Origin: Methanosarcina sp.
Lineage (GTDB): Archaea > Halobacteriota > Methanosarcinia > Methanosarcinales > Methanosarcinaceae
DNA length: 36,667 bases
Assembly: GCF_028693135.1 (NCBI RefSeq)
Contig: NZ_JAQUVZ010000036.1
Coordinates: 1 to 36,667 of the forward strand
Direction of reading: 5' to 3'
How positions within the stretch are numbered: position 1 is the first letter of the stretch; every line of letters begins with the position of its first letter. Position numbers and translations under genes: made by a program. Shown here in pieces: positions 16,960-24,804 of this stretch. The notes below the pieces were generated by a model that made no database searches, was not told the DNA's origin, and saw only the letters and a list, made by a program, of their open reading frames with translations.

Positions 16960-19395
16960 TTAGCTTTTCTCCTTTCTTTTATACAGGAAAACTGCAAGAA
17001 TGCAGGCTATTCCGTAGATAATTCCAAATCCGGGCGCCTTAGTGTCTTCCCCCTGCGCAGAGGTCTGTTTAACTTCTTCCCCCATGTTTTTCACATCCTC
17101 TCCCTCAGCGGAGCGAGTTTCCTGTTCAGGCTCTGTTCCTGTTGCATCTTCTTCGGAGAGGCTTTTTGCCTTTCCTGTTATTGCAAAGGAAGAGAATCCC
17201 GGAACCTTGGCTGTGAAGTACAGGAATTCCTCGTCTTCTTCTGAGAGGTTGACTGGCAGCTGTACCCAGGCTTTGTCCTCGTACCTATTAAGGGCAATTG
17301 AAGCCCTGTCTATACTTTTATTCTGCATCCAGGACTTTTCAACTTTGAAACATAGCACAGGGTTTTCTATGTTCTTTGAGGTTGCATATCCACCGTTTCC
17401 AACCCATACGTTAAAGGATTTATATACCTCATCCGAAGGCAGTTCTGAAACAAGAACTGACTTCTTTTTTAATTCCTCGGCAATGGTTGTGGTCTTTCCA
17501 GCTGTCTTTTTTGCATCAAAGCTAACATATACAACGCAGGTTGCATTCTTTGCGAAATCAAACTCTACGGCCTTGCCATTTGTGATGTAAACCTGTGAAA
17601 GTTCTTTGGTTTCAACGTTTCTTGCAGGTTCGGGGGATCCCCCTCCGCCACCGCCACCGCTGCTGTGACTGCTTCCTCCGGAACTCCTCTCTTTCAGCAC
17701 CTCTATTTCGAGAGTTTTTGAAACCGCGCCGTTTTCATTGCTTACCGTCAGGTTTACAGTATAGGTTCCTGGGACTTCATACACATAAACCGGATTTTGG
17801 ATGGTAGAATCAGGCTGCCCGTTATTATCAAAGTCCCAGCTCCATGAAACCACATTTTGTGATAGGTAGGTAAACTGGATCGCAAGAGGGGCAAGACCCT
17901 GAGTGGCGTTGGTACCGAAATCTGCAACAGGAAGTGCTAGTTCAGGGGGTTGAAGGGCAGTTATCGAACCTGTTTTAGAAGACCCCCCGTTTGCATTGCT
18001 TGCTGTGAGCGTTACCGTGTAAGCTCCTGCTGAGTAGTATGTATGTACAGGGTTCTGGTCTGTTGAAGTAGTTTCGTCTCCGAAGTCCCATTCCCATGCA
18101 GTGGGAGTTCCTGTACTTTTGTCAGTAAAACTCACATCAAGTGGGGCTTCTCCTGAGGTTACATCGCTGCTGAAATCAGCAACCGGAGGTACTGGTTCGG
18201 GTTCAGGCTCAGAGGCCTGGGTGACGATTATCGTACCTTCTTTTGAGGATGCTCCGTCTTCATTGCTTACTGTAAGCGTTGTCGTGTAAGTTCCTGCTGA
18301 GGTGTATATGTGTACGGGGTTCTTATCTGTTGAAACGTTTCCGTCTCCGAAATCCCAGTCCCATGTAGTGGGATCTCCTGTGCTTTTGTCAGTAAATTTG
18401 ACCGTCAGTGGGGCTTCCCCTGAGGTAACATCGCCGCTGAAGTCTGCAACCGGGGGTACGGGTTCAGGCAAGCTAGACGGGTATACAAGAGGCAGGTAAT
18501 CTACGTATGAGCTGCTTGGCAGAGTGTATGTAGAGTCGGAAATTCCATCTCCATCATTATCTACTGCTGTGTCGGAGAAACCTGTTCCATCCGGTTTTCC
18601 CCAGTAGTTTCCTCCTATGTAAGGACCGTCAACAATATTCGGGCCTGAGGTTTTTGTAGTATTAAATCTACTTCCTGACCCGGTTTTAATGGATATTCCG
18701 GTGTTATTGAAGTAGTTATTATAAATCAGATTTCGGTCACACAAGCTACAACTATAAAATCCTACATTATTGTTCAAAGTGACAGTATTGCCTGAGACGG
18801 TGTTATCGTCAGAGCTGCCCAAATAGATGCCGCGCTCGGAATTGGTAACCGTATTTCCAGATATGGTGTTGCCTTTTGAACTCTCAAGCAAAATCCCATA
18901 ATAACCGCAATTTATAACTGTATTACCTGAGACCGTGCACTCTGTAGAACTTACGAGATAAATTCCGCGCCCGTTAACTGTGAGTTTGTTTTGTTCAATT
19001 ACACAGTTATTGCATCCGGATAGACGTATTCCTGAGGCGCTTTGTGCAGTTGCTGCAGCAGCTGTTATGCCGCTAATTCTGACATTATCTGCCTGCACAA
19101 AGATCGCATTGTCTGTTGCAGTTTTAGCCTTAATCATTGTATTGTCAGGGTTTCCGGAAGCCGACCTGATAGTTAATCCATCTGTATATATTTTGACATT
19201 TTCGGTATAATTCCCGGGTTGTATGGTAATTACATCCTCTGAACTTGCATTGTCAACAGCAGCCTGTATCGAATCTCCTTTCTGGACTGTAATCTCAGTC
19301 GCAGTTCCGATTCCAACACATAATATCAAAATGAGAAAAGCAATTAGTAAAACGGTTAATTTATTTTTAATTTCTAATTCCTCCGTCCATTCCAA
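16960..19395 (-). CDS. Surface protein: beta-helix, three PKD domains, PGF-pre-PGF domain, PGF-CTERM anchor
   Basis: 811 aa. It has a signal peptide (core LTVLLIAFLILILCVGIG), a NosD-like beta-helix (about 34-300), and PKD domains beginning at about 313, 402 and 485. A Ser/Gly linker with a run of seven glycines follows, then the PGF-pre-PGF domain (about 590-750; YITNGKAVEFDF, NPVLCFKVEKSW, FSSFAITGKAK). It ends in PGFGIIYGIACILAVFLYKRK plus EKS, a PGF-CTERM signal. It is probably anchored in the outer leaflet after archaeosortase A processing. The start at 19395 is TTG, and no better start is seen. The N-terminus aligns in frame with paralogue 1 (EWxEE[F/L]EI[R/K]NK). It ends with TAA. Role inferred: adhesion or cell-surface structure. 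Confidence 0.87.
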   Translation of the reverse strand: MEWTEELEIKNKLTVLLIAFLILILCVGIGTATEITVQKGDSIQAAVDNASSEDVITIQPGNYTENVKIYTDGLTIRSASGNPDNTMIKAKTATDNAIFVQADNVRISGITAAAATAQSASGIRLSGCNNCVIEQNKLTVNGRGIYLVSSTECTVSGNTVINCGYYGILLESSKGNTISGNTVTNSERGIYLGSSDDNTVSGNTVTLNNNVGFYSCSLCDRNLIYNNYFNNTGISIKTGSGSRFNTTKTSGPNIVDGPYIGGNYWGKPDGTGFSDTAVDNDGDGISDSTYTLPSSSYVDYLPLVYPSSLPEPVPPVADFSGDVTSGEAPLTVKFTDKSTGDPTTWDWDFGDGNVSTDKNPVHIYTSAGTYTTTLTVSNEDGASSKEGTIIVTQASEPEPEPVPPVADFSSDVTSGEAPLDVSFTDKSTGTPTAWEWDFGDETTSTDQNPVHTYYSAGAYTVTLTASNANGGSSKTGSITALQPPELALPVADFGTNATQGLAPLAIQFTYLSQNVVSWSWDFDNNGQPDSTIQNPVYVYEVPGTYTVNLTVSNENGAVSKTLEIEVLKERSSGGSSHSSGGGGGGGSPEPARNVETKELSQVYITNGKAVEFDFAKNATCVVYVSFDAKKTAGKTTTIAEELKKKSVLVSELPSDEVYKSFNVWVGNGGYATSKNIENPVLCFKVEKSWMQNKSIDRASIALNRYEDKAWVQLPVNLSEEDEEFLYFTAKVPGFSSFAITGKAKSLSEEDATGTEPEQETRSAEGEDVKNMGEEVKQTSAQGEDTKAPGFGIIYGIACILAVFLYKRKEKS

Positions 19396-19808
19396 AAGTT
19401 GGGGGTGATATCTGTATTATGAATAAAATTCCATTTATTGCAGCAAATCTGAATATTCGTCATATTCTAATAATGTACAAATCTAACTCTAAATATTTAA
19501 TAACTGAATTTATTCTGTCAATCTATAACTCTTTATATTAATAATTTGTATTAAATTGGAAATAATGTTAACTGATATAAATATACTGATTTAGATTAAT
19601 ACTTTTAAATAGAGATAAAATATGTCATATGAGGTTGAAGTCCGGAGCACATCTGGATAAAAGAGTTACGGGATAAAAACCAGGATAAAAGATTGATCCG
19701 AACCCGAAAATGTGGAAAAGCAGGGCGAAGGGTGAAACCTTCATCAATCATTTTCCTGTGTTGAAATCTGCACTCAGTTTTTGATTTGATTTCCTTTCTT
19801 TTTTATTC
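19396..19808. other. Intergenic region between second and third surface-protein genes
   Basis: No gene. It has the 5' leader and promoter block (19571-19610) of gene 2, then the 3' region of the third gene with a small hairpin (GAAGG-N6-CCTTC at 19727-19742). The flank CCTTCATCAATC is shared with the 3' region of gene 2, so the duplication that made the paralogues included 3' non-coding DNA. Confidence 0.55.
19571..19610 (-). promoter_or_regulatory. Conserved promoter block upstream of surface-protein gene 2
   Basis: Homologous to 16541-16580 (about 80 % identical over 40 bases). The minus-strand core is ATCAGTATATTTATAT, about 176 bases upstream of the start codon. Confidence 0.5.
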
Positions 19809-21620
19809 TTAGCTTTTCTACTTTCTTTTATACAGGAAAATGGCGAACAGGCATATTATCCCGTATACTATTTCAAATCCTGGAGCCTTCGTATCTCCTT
19901 CCTGCGCAGCGCTCTGTCCCACTTCTTCTCCCATGTTTTTTATCTCTTCATCTGCGAGTCGAGTTTCCTGTTCAGGCTCTGAGCCTGATGCGTTTTCTCC
20001 GGAGAGGCTTTTTGCTTTTCCTGTTATTGCAAATGAGGAAAATGCCGGAACTTCGTTTGTGAAGTACAGGAATTCCTTATCTTCTCCTGAGAGGCTGGCT
20101 GGCACTGGTTCCCATTTTTTATCGCTGTATCTGTTCAGGGTAATGGAAGTCTGGCCTACCTTTTTAGCCTTTATCCATGATTTTTCAACCTTGAAACAGA
20201 TGACCGGGTTTTCGATGTTCTTTGAGGTTGCAAATCCACTGTTGCCAACCCAGACATTAAAGAACTTATATACTTCTCCGGCAGGCAGTTCTGAAACAAG
20301 AGCTGACTTATCTTTTAATTCCTCAACAATCGTTGTGGTCTTGCCCACTGTATTTTTTGCATCGAAACTCACGTATACGACACAGGTTGCATTCTTTGTG
20401 AAGCCAAACTTTACGGCTTTGCCGTTTGTGATGAACACCTGTGAAAGTTCTTTGGTTCCAACGTTTCTTGCAGGTTCAGGGGAGCCTCCGCCGCCAACAC
20501 TGCTGCTGCTCTCCCCACTGCTCTTCTTCTCTACATCTATTGTCGTAGTTTTTGAGGACGTGCCGTTCAGGTTGCTAACTGTCAGGTTAACGTTATAATT
20601 TCCTGGAATTTCATAGACGTGAACAAAGCTTGCCTCGTTTGAGTCCTCTATTCCGTCATTGTTAACATCCCAGCTTCTTGATGTTGCATCCTGTGAAAGG
20701 TCTGTAAAGAGGACCGAAAGAGGAGCATTTCCGCTGGTGGTGTTAGTTTTGGAATTTGCTACAGGGAGTGCCGTTGCAGGCTTTTCAGCAGGAGCTACAA
20801 GAGGTAGATAGTCAATGTTTACCTCATTCAATTTGTATGGTACATCAGCAAACCCGTCTTCGTTGGCATCAGAGTTCGTCTGGGAAAAACCATCTTCTGC
20901 AGGTGTTGCCCAATAATTTCCACCAATATAAGGGCCTCCAACAATGTTTTTTCCCGGTGTTTTCGTAGTATTCCAGGTACTGATATCAACAAATTGTACA
21001 TTTCGGGTGTTGTTGAAATTATTATTATAAATTAGAGTACCATAAGAATCTACCATATCTAATCCTGTTTCGCAGTTTGAAATTTTATTGCCACTTAATT
21101 TATTATCATTACTGGACCAGAGTAAAATTCCTTCACTGCAATCAAAAATATAATTATTAATGATTGAGCCTCTTCCCCCTTCATTCCCATTGTAAACTCC
21201 AATGCCTGTATGAAAATTAGAAATTTTATTATTCTGAATAGTACAGAAGAAAGAAGAGTCGATAACGCCTGAGTAACCTGAGCTACCCGTGCCTATTATA
21301 TTGAAGCTCTTAATTGTAATATTATCAGCATTCAAATTGAAAGCATTCTCTGTAGCTCTGATTGTAGCATTATATTGATTGCTTGATACAAGAACCAGAT
21401 CTGGCACTGTAATGGTAATGTTTCCAGGATAAATTCCGGGATTGACAATAATCGTATCTCCAGAACTTGCATCATTCACCGCAGCCTGTATTGTTGCATA
21501 ATCTGCGGGTCCGTCCTCGTCCACAGAAATTGTTGCAGCTGATGCACTCCCTACGATAACCAGGTAAAGTGCAAAAATTACTACAAATAAAATTATACCA
21601 TTTCTTTTTACTTTCTACAC
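19809..21620 (-). CDS. Surface protein: beta-helix, one PKD, PGF-pre-PGF, PGF-CTERM; two in-frame UAG codons (candidate pyrrolysine)
   Basis: 603 codons if UAG is sense. With UAG as stop, only 19818-21524 (568 aa from GTG) is open and it lacks a signal peptide. Upstream in the same frame lies a perfect signal peptide (KVKRNGIILFVVIFALYL, then VIVGSASAA). The only start codon before it is GTG 21620, followed at once by TAG (21615-21617). GAGGGG sits six bases before the GTG. At the 3' end TAG (19818-19820) is followed by AAA AGC TAA. The paralogue at 16960 has GAG AAA AGC TAA there, so one base change made E into UAG. Domains: beta-helix to about 255, one PKD at about 285-370, PGF-pre-PGF, and the PGF-CTERM. 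Alternative: a decaying gene with two nonsense mutations. Confidence 0.75.
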
Positions 21621-22389
21621 AATAAACCCCTCTAAATATATTTTTGCATTTCATTCTAATTTATATTGCCAGTTACCGCGCCATATTATTGTAATTTATT
21701 AGAATTTACTCTTGTCTAATGCGGCTCTATTTTTATAGTATATAAATAAAGCTTTCAGCCCAACTTTTTGATTTTTAATATTTATTCCTTTTACAGGATT
21801 AGTACTGTTATATAATATTAACTAACTCATGTTATATTATTTCAATAAGTTCTCCCCTTTTCTCATTGTCTCTGTTCCTTAATAAAAGTCTCAATGAAAA
21901 GTCTCAATGAAAAGTCTCAATAAAAAGTCTCAATAAAAAGTCTCAATAAAATGTCTCAATGAAAAGTCTCAATGAAAAGTCTCAATAAAATGTCTCAATA
22001 AAAAGTCTCAATAAAAAGTCTCAATAAAAAGAGCACTATATTTTCGAAAGTAATCCATTCAAAATAATTCGGATATTTATCTCCACAGGTGGGAAGACCC
22101 CTTTCTCAACAGTTCCGGCTTTACCGGAAATGGCAGGGAGAGGTAGTTTACTTGAAATTAGAGGGGAAAATAGATATAGACTTTGAGGAGTTATAAAAAA
22201 GGAACTAAAATTCTCGCTCAAAGAATTCTGTTGTGAGTGGGAGAGTTACGCTTGAAACTGTGAATACAGGATTCCTCAAATATAATGAAGTTTATATTTT
22301 ATCAAACCATACTGGAAATATAACGAAGATACATAACATTTATTATTCATATAAACAAATGATACCGTACACATCGGGGGATAAAAAAG
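21621..22389. other. Divergent intergenic region with repeat array
   Basis: It holds the GAGGGG ribosome binding site (21627-21632) of the minus gene and a minus TATA-like TTTATATACTATAAAAA near 21733-21750. It also contains the 13-bp array, a short hairpin TTCCGG-CTTTA-CCGGAA (22113-22129), and the ribosome binding site GGGGGAT for the plus gene at 22390. At 22068-22196 one plus frame reads like a protein end (see findings) but has no start, so no gene is called. Confidence 0.5.
21888..22030. repeat. 13-bp tandem repeat, 11 copies
   Basis: Eleven consecutive 13-base units, gtctcaat[a/g]aaa[a/t], exactly 143 bases. Three sequence versions alternate in blocks, as expected from slippage and unequal crossing-over. 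There are no spacers, so it is not a CRISPR array. It lies in the gap between divergent genes (third surface protein and the gerW-like gene). Confidence 0.95.
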
Positions 22390-22833
22390 ATGGGTGTAGA
22401 AGAGACTATTAAGGAAATTGCAAGCGAACTTGAAAAAATTGCAACTACAAAAACTGTCGTTGGAGAGCCTATTACTGCTGCCGGGAAAACAATCATTCCT
22501 GTTTCCAAAATCACAATGGGCTTTGGAGCCGGAGGCGGGGAAGGCAAAAAGGATAATGAATCCGGGTACGGTGGAGGCGGAGGTGCAGGTGCGAAGATCG
22601 AGCCTGTTGCTTTTATTATGCTCTCCGAAGAGGATGCAAAAATCTTCCGGATTTCTGAGAAAGGCGATGTAGGGTCAATTCTCAGTTCTCTTCAGGAGGT
22701 TGTGCCTGATATTCTGGAGAAGATCAAAGGCAAGACCGGTAAACATAAAAAAGAAGAGGGCTCGGAAGGCCGTGAAACGGAAGTCAAATCGCACGCGGAA
22801 CCAGATGTAGAGAAAGGGGGCTGTTTCCAGTAA
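22390..22833 (+). CDS. GerW/YtfJ-family protein
   Basis: 147 aa. The N-terminal two thirds match the Spore_YtfJ/GerW family: VVGEPITAAGKTIIPVSKITMGFGAGGG, a glycine-rich loop (GYGGGGGAGAKIEP), then VAFIMLS. In Bacillus, GerW/YtfJ is a spore protein, but homologues are widespread in non-sporulating bacteria and archaea with unknown function. The C-terminal tail (about 110-147) is charged and low in complexity, ending in GGCFQ. The ATG follows GGGGGAT at good spacing. It is followed 104 bases later by a DUF2953 membrane protein. In Bacillus subtilis a DUF2953 protein (YtfI) is also next to YtfJ, so the pair is conserved. Confidence 0.85.
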   Translation: MGVEETIKEIASELEKIATTKTVVGEPITAAGKTIIPVSKITMGFGAGGGEGKKDNESGYGGGGGAGAKIEPVAFIMLSEEDAKIFRISEKGDVGSILSSLQEVVPDILEKIKGKTGKHKKEEGSEGRETEVKSHAEPDVEKGGCFQ

Positions 22834-22937
22834 ATTCCTTCGGGTTAAACTCTTTTAAGGGATTTTCCAGGAACCTGAACTAAAGGTAAGGGTCTTCAGG
22901 ATAGTCAGGACTATCTTTTCCCATCAACCTGTTTAGC

Positions 22938-23804
22938 ATGCTTGCCATCTACTTCTTCCTTTTAGTTTTTCTGCTTGTCTTATTCATACTTTTTACAGCT
23001 ATAGTCCTCACTTTCAAGCTCAAGGTTCTGAGCGTGGAAGAAAAGAAAGAACTGGGAGGCATGTTTACTGTAAAATGGCTGTTTTTTTCCCATACTTTTT
23101 TAATCGGAGAGCCGAAGGAAAAAAAAGGGCCTGAACAAACTGAAAGCAGAGAAGAAGACATTATAAAAGCAGAACCCAAAATGCAGGCAGAAAAACGCAG
23201 GGAGCCCGGAGAAAAGAAACCTGAAGAGGAAACAGTAATTCTCGAGGGTAAAGAGAAAATTACGACTAAAGAAAAGGTTGAGGGTAAAGAAAAATCTGGG
23301 ACTAAAGAAAAAGCTGAGATTAAAGAGAAAAGAGGAATATTTGCCCGAATAAAAAGGAAAAAAAGAGTTAGTACGGAAGAGGAGCCGGAGACAAAAGAAG
23401 GAATGACTGCCAGGGAAAAACTTCACTGGGGTCTGGAAGCTTACAAAGCCCTTCGAAAACCTCTGTTCCGTCTGTTTTCTGATATGTTTAATGCAATAAA
23501 AATCAAAAACCTGAAAGCTGACCTTACTTTCGGGCTTTCCGATCCTGCGGAGACAGGGATGCTCTGCGGGGTTATACATTCTCTTCTGGGAACGGTTTAC
23601 AGCCGCTGCCGGAGCTGTAGTTTTTCTGTATGTCCGGTGTTTATGGAGTCACGGCTGGATTTCCGGGGGAGTGCGGAGATCCGTATAAAAATATATTCGC
23701 TGATTTTTCCATTCCTTAAATTTATATTTAACGGGAAAACTTTATCTTTTACTTATTCGATTGTTAAGGAAAAACTTCGGGGTAGTTCGAAGGTTAACTC
23801 CTAA
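22938..23804 (+). CDS. DUF2953 membrane protein
   Basis: 288 aa. One N-terminal transmembrane helix (about 3-27), then a short domain (VLSVEEKKELGGMFTVKWLFFSHTF), a very charged Lys/Glu-rich linker with repeated KEK(V/S/A)xxKEK units (about 55-150), and the conserved C-terminal DUF2953 part (LKADLTFGLSDPAETGMLCGVIHSLLG and RLDFRGSAEIRI). Function is unknown. The linker is degenerate and repeat-like at the DNA level (aaagaaaa runs). It has no strong ribosome binding site. It sits between gerW-like and mptG genes, with 28 bases to the mptG start, so it is probably in the same transcript. Confidence 0.78.
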   Translation: MLAIYFFLLVFLLVLFILFTAIVLTFKLKVLSVEEKKELGGMFTVKWLFFSHTFLIGEPKEKKGPEQTESREEDIIKAEPKMQAEKRREPGEKKPEEETVILEGKEKITTKEKVEGKEKSGTKEKAEIKEKRGIFARIKRKKRVSTEEEPETKEGMTAREKLHWGLEAYKALRKPLFRLFSDMFNAIKIKNLKADLTFGLSDPAETGMLCGVIHSLLGTVYSRCRSCSFSVCPVFMESRLDFRGSAEIRIKIYSLIFPFLKFIFNGKTLSFTYSIVKEKLRGSSKVNS

Positions 23805-23832
23805 GCTTTATGAATAAGCAATGAGGATACAA

Positions 23833-24804
23833 ATGAATATGATTAATGTAGTGTCTCCATCCAGACTGCATCTTACCCTTATTGATCTCAATGCAGAGAT
23901 CGGCAGGGTTGATGGGGGGGTAGGAATTACTCTCGAGTCACCCAGCCTGGAAATTTCGGCAGCTGAAGCGGACTCTGTCGAAGTGGTAGGGGATTCCCTT
24001 CTCGCAGGCAGGATGCTAAAAGCAGCAAATGCTGTGCTTCCTGCAGGGAAAGGCATCAGGATTCGTATTAAAAGGGATCTTCTTGACCACGTAGGGCTCG
24101 GCTCCGGAACCCAGGCCGCACTTTCGGCAGCAACAGCCGTAAATGAAATTTACGGACTTGGAAAAAGTGTCCGGGAACTTGCAGTTATTGTAGGTAGAGG
24201 CGGGACGTCAGGAATCGGGGTTGCTGCTTTCGAAAGCGGAGGTTTCATTCTGGATGGGGGGCACAAATTCAAGAATAAAGGTGCATTTTCCCCTTCCGCA
24301 GCCAGCCATATGCCTCCGGGCCCTGTGCTTTTCAGGAGGGACTTTCCTGAATGGCATATTGTCCTTGCAATTCCCAATACCAAAGGTGTCCATGACGCAG
24401 AAGAAGTCGATATTTTCAAAAAAGTCTGTCCCATCCCTCTTAAGGAAGTTCAGGAACTCTCTCATGTGATTCTCATGCAGATGCTCCCTGCGCTAATCGA
24501 AGAAGATCTGGAAAGTTTCGGCAGGGCAGTCAACCATTTCCAGACAGTGGGCTTTAAAAAGCGGGAAGTTGAACTTCAGCCCAAACCTGTGCTCGATGCC
24601 ATGAAGTATATGCAGGACAACGGAGCCAGTGGTTCAGGAGTCAGTTCTTTTGGGCCTATCGTCTACGGGATTGTCGGGAGTCCGGGAGAAGGCAAAAAAC
24701 TCCAGAAAGAAGTCCAACGTATGCTTGACGAATCACTCGGTGGAGAAGTACTGCTTACAAAGGCAAAGAATCGGGGTGCGGACATCTTCGGAGGTTCCAA
24801 TTGA
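23833..24804 (+). CDS. mptG: Beta-ribofuranosylaminobenzene 5'-phosphate synthase (methanopterin biosynthesis)
   Basis: 323 aa, GHMP-kinase-fold enzyme. It joins 4-hydroxybenzoate (or p-aminobenzoate) with PRPP, releasing CO2 and pyrophosphate: the first committed step to the arylamine part of methanopterin/sarcinapterin. Evidence is SPSRLHLTLIDLN at the N-terminus, the GHMP glycine-rich loop DHVGLGSGTQAALSAATAVNE, GRGGTSGIGVAAFESGGFILDGGH, and the late GVSSFGPIVYGI. I chose ATG 23833, since GAGG lies six bases before it. An upstream in-frame ATG at 23821 has no ribosome binding site, and one at 23839 is spaced further away. The stop codon overlaps the TTG start of nop5, which links pterin synthesis with rRNA modification genes in one transcript. 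Confidence 0.92.
   Translation: MNMINVVSPSRLHLTLIDLNAEIGRVDGGVGITLESPSLEISAAEADSVEVVGDSLLAGRMLKAANAVLPAGKGIRIRIKRDLLDHVGLGSGTQAALSAATAVNEIYGLGKSVRELAVIVGRGGTSGIGVAAFESGGFILDGGHKFKNKGAFSPSAASHMPPGPVLFRRDFPEWHIVLAIPNTKGVHDAEEVDIFKKVCPIPLKEVQELSHVILMQMLPALIEEDLESFGRAVNHFQTVGFKKREVELQPKPVLDAMKYMQDNGASGSGVSSFGPIVYGIVGSPGEGKKLQKEVQRMLDESLGGEVLLTKAKNRGADIFGGSN

Noticed and set aside
19840-20598. 252-codon plus-strand frame
   Set aside because: Antisense to the PGF-pre-PGF part of the third surface protein; the same region of its paralogue gives a similar but broken shadow.
21472-21654. Frameshift explanation for the missing start of the third surface protein
   Set aside because: The signal peptide and beta-helix are in one frame without any shift; only the UAG after GTG interrupts it, so no frameshift is needed.
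21888-22030. CRISPR array
   Set aside because: Units are 13 bases with no spacers and no cas genes nearby; it is a simple tandem repeat.
22938-23579. Phe-rich minus-strand frames opposite the DUF2953 gene
   Set aside because: They mirror its Lys/Glu-rich linker; codons AAA and GAA read backwards as Phe.
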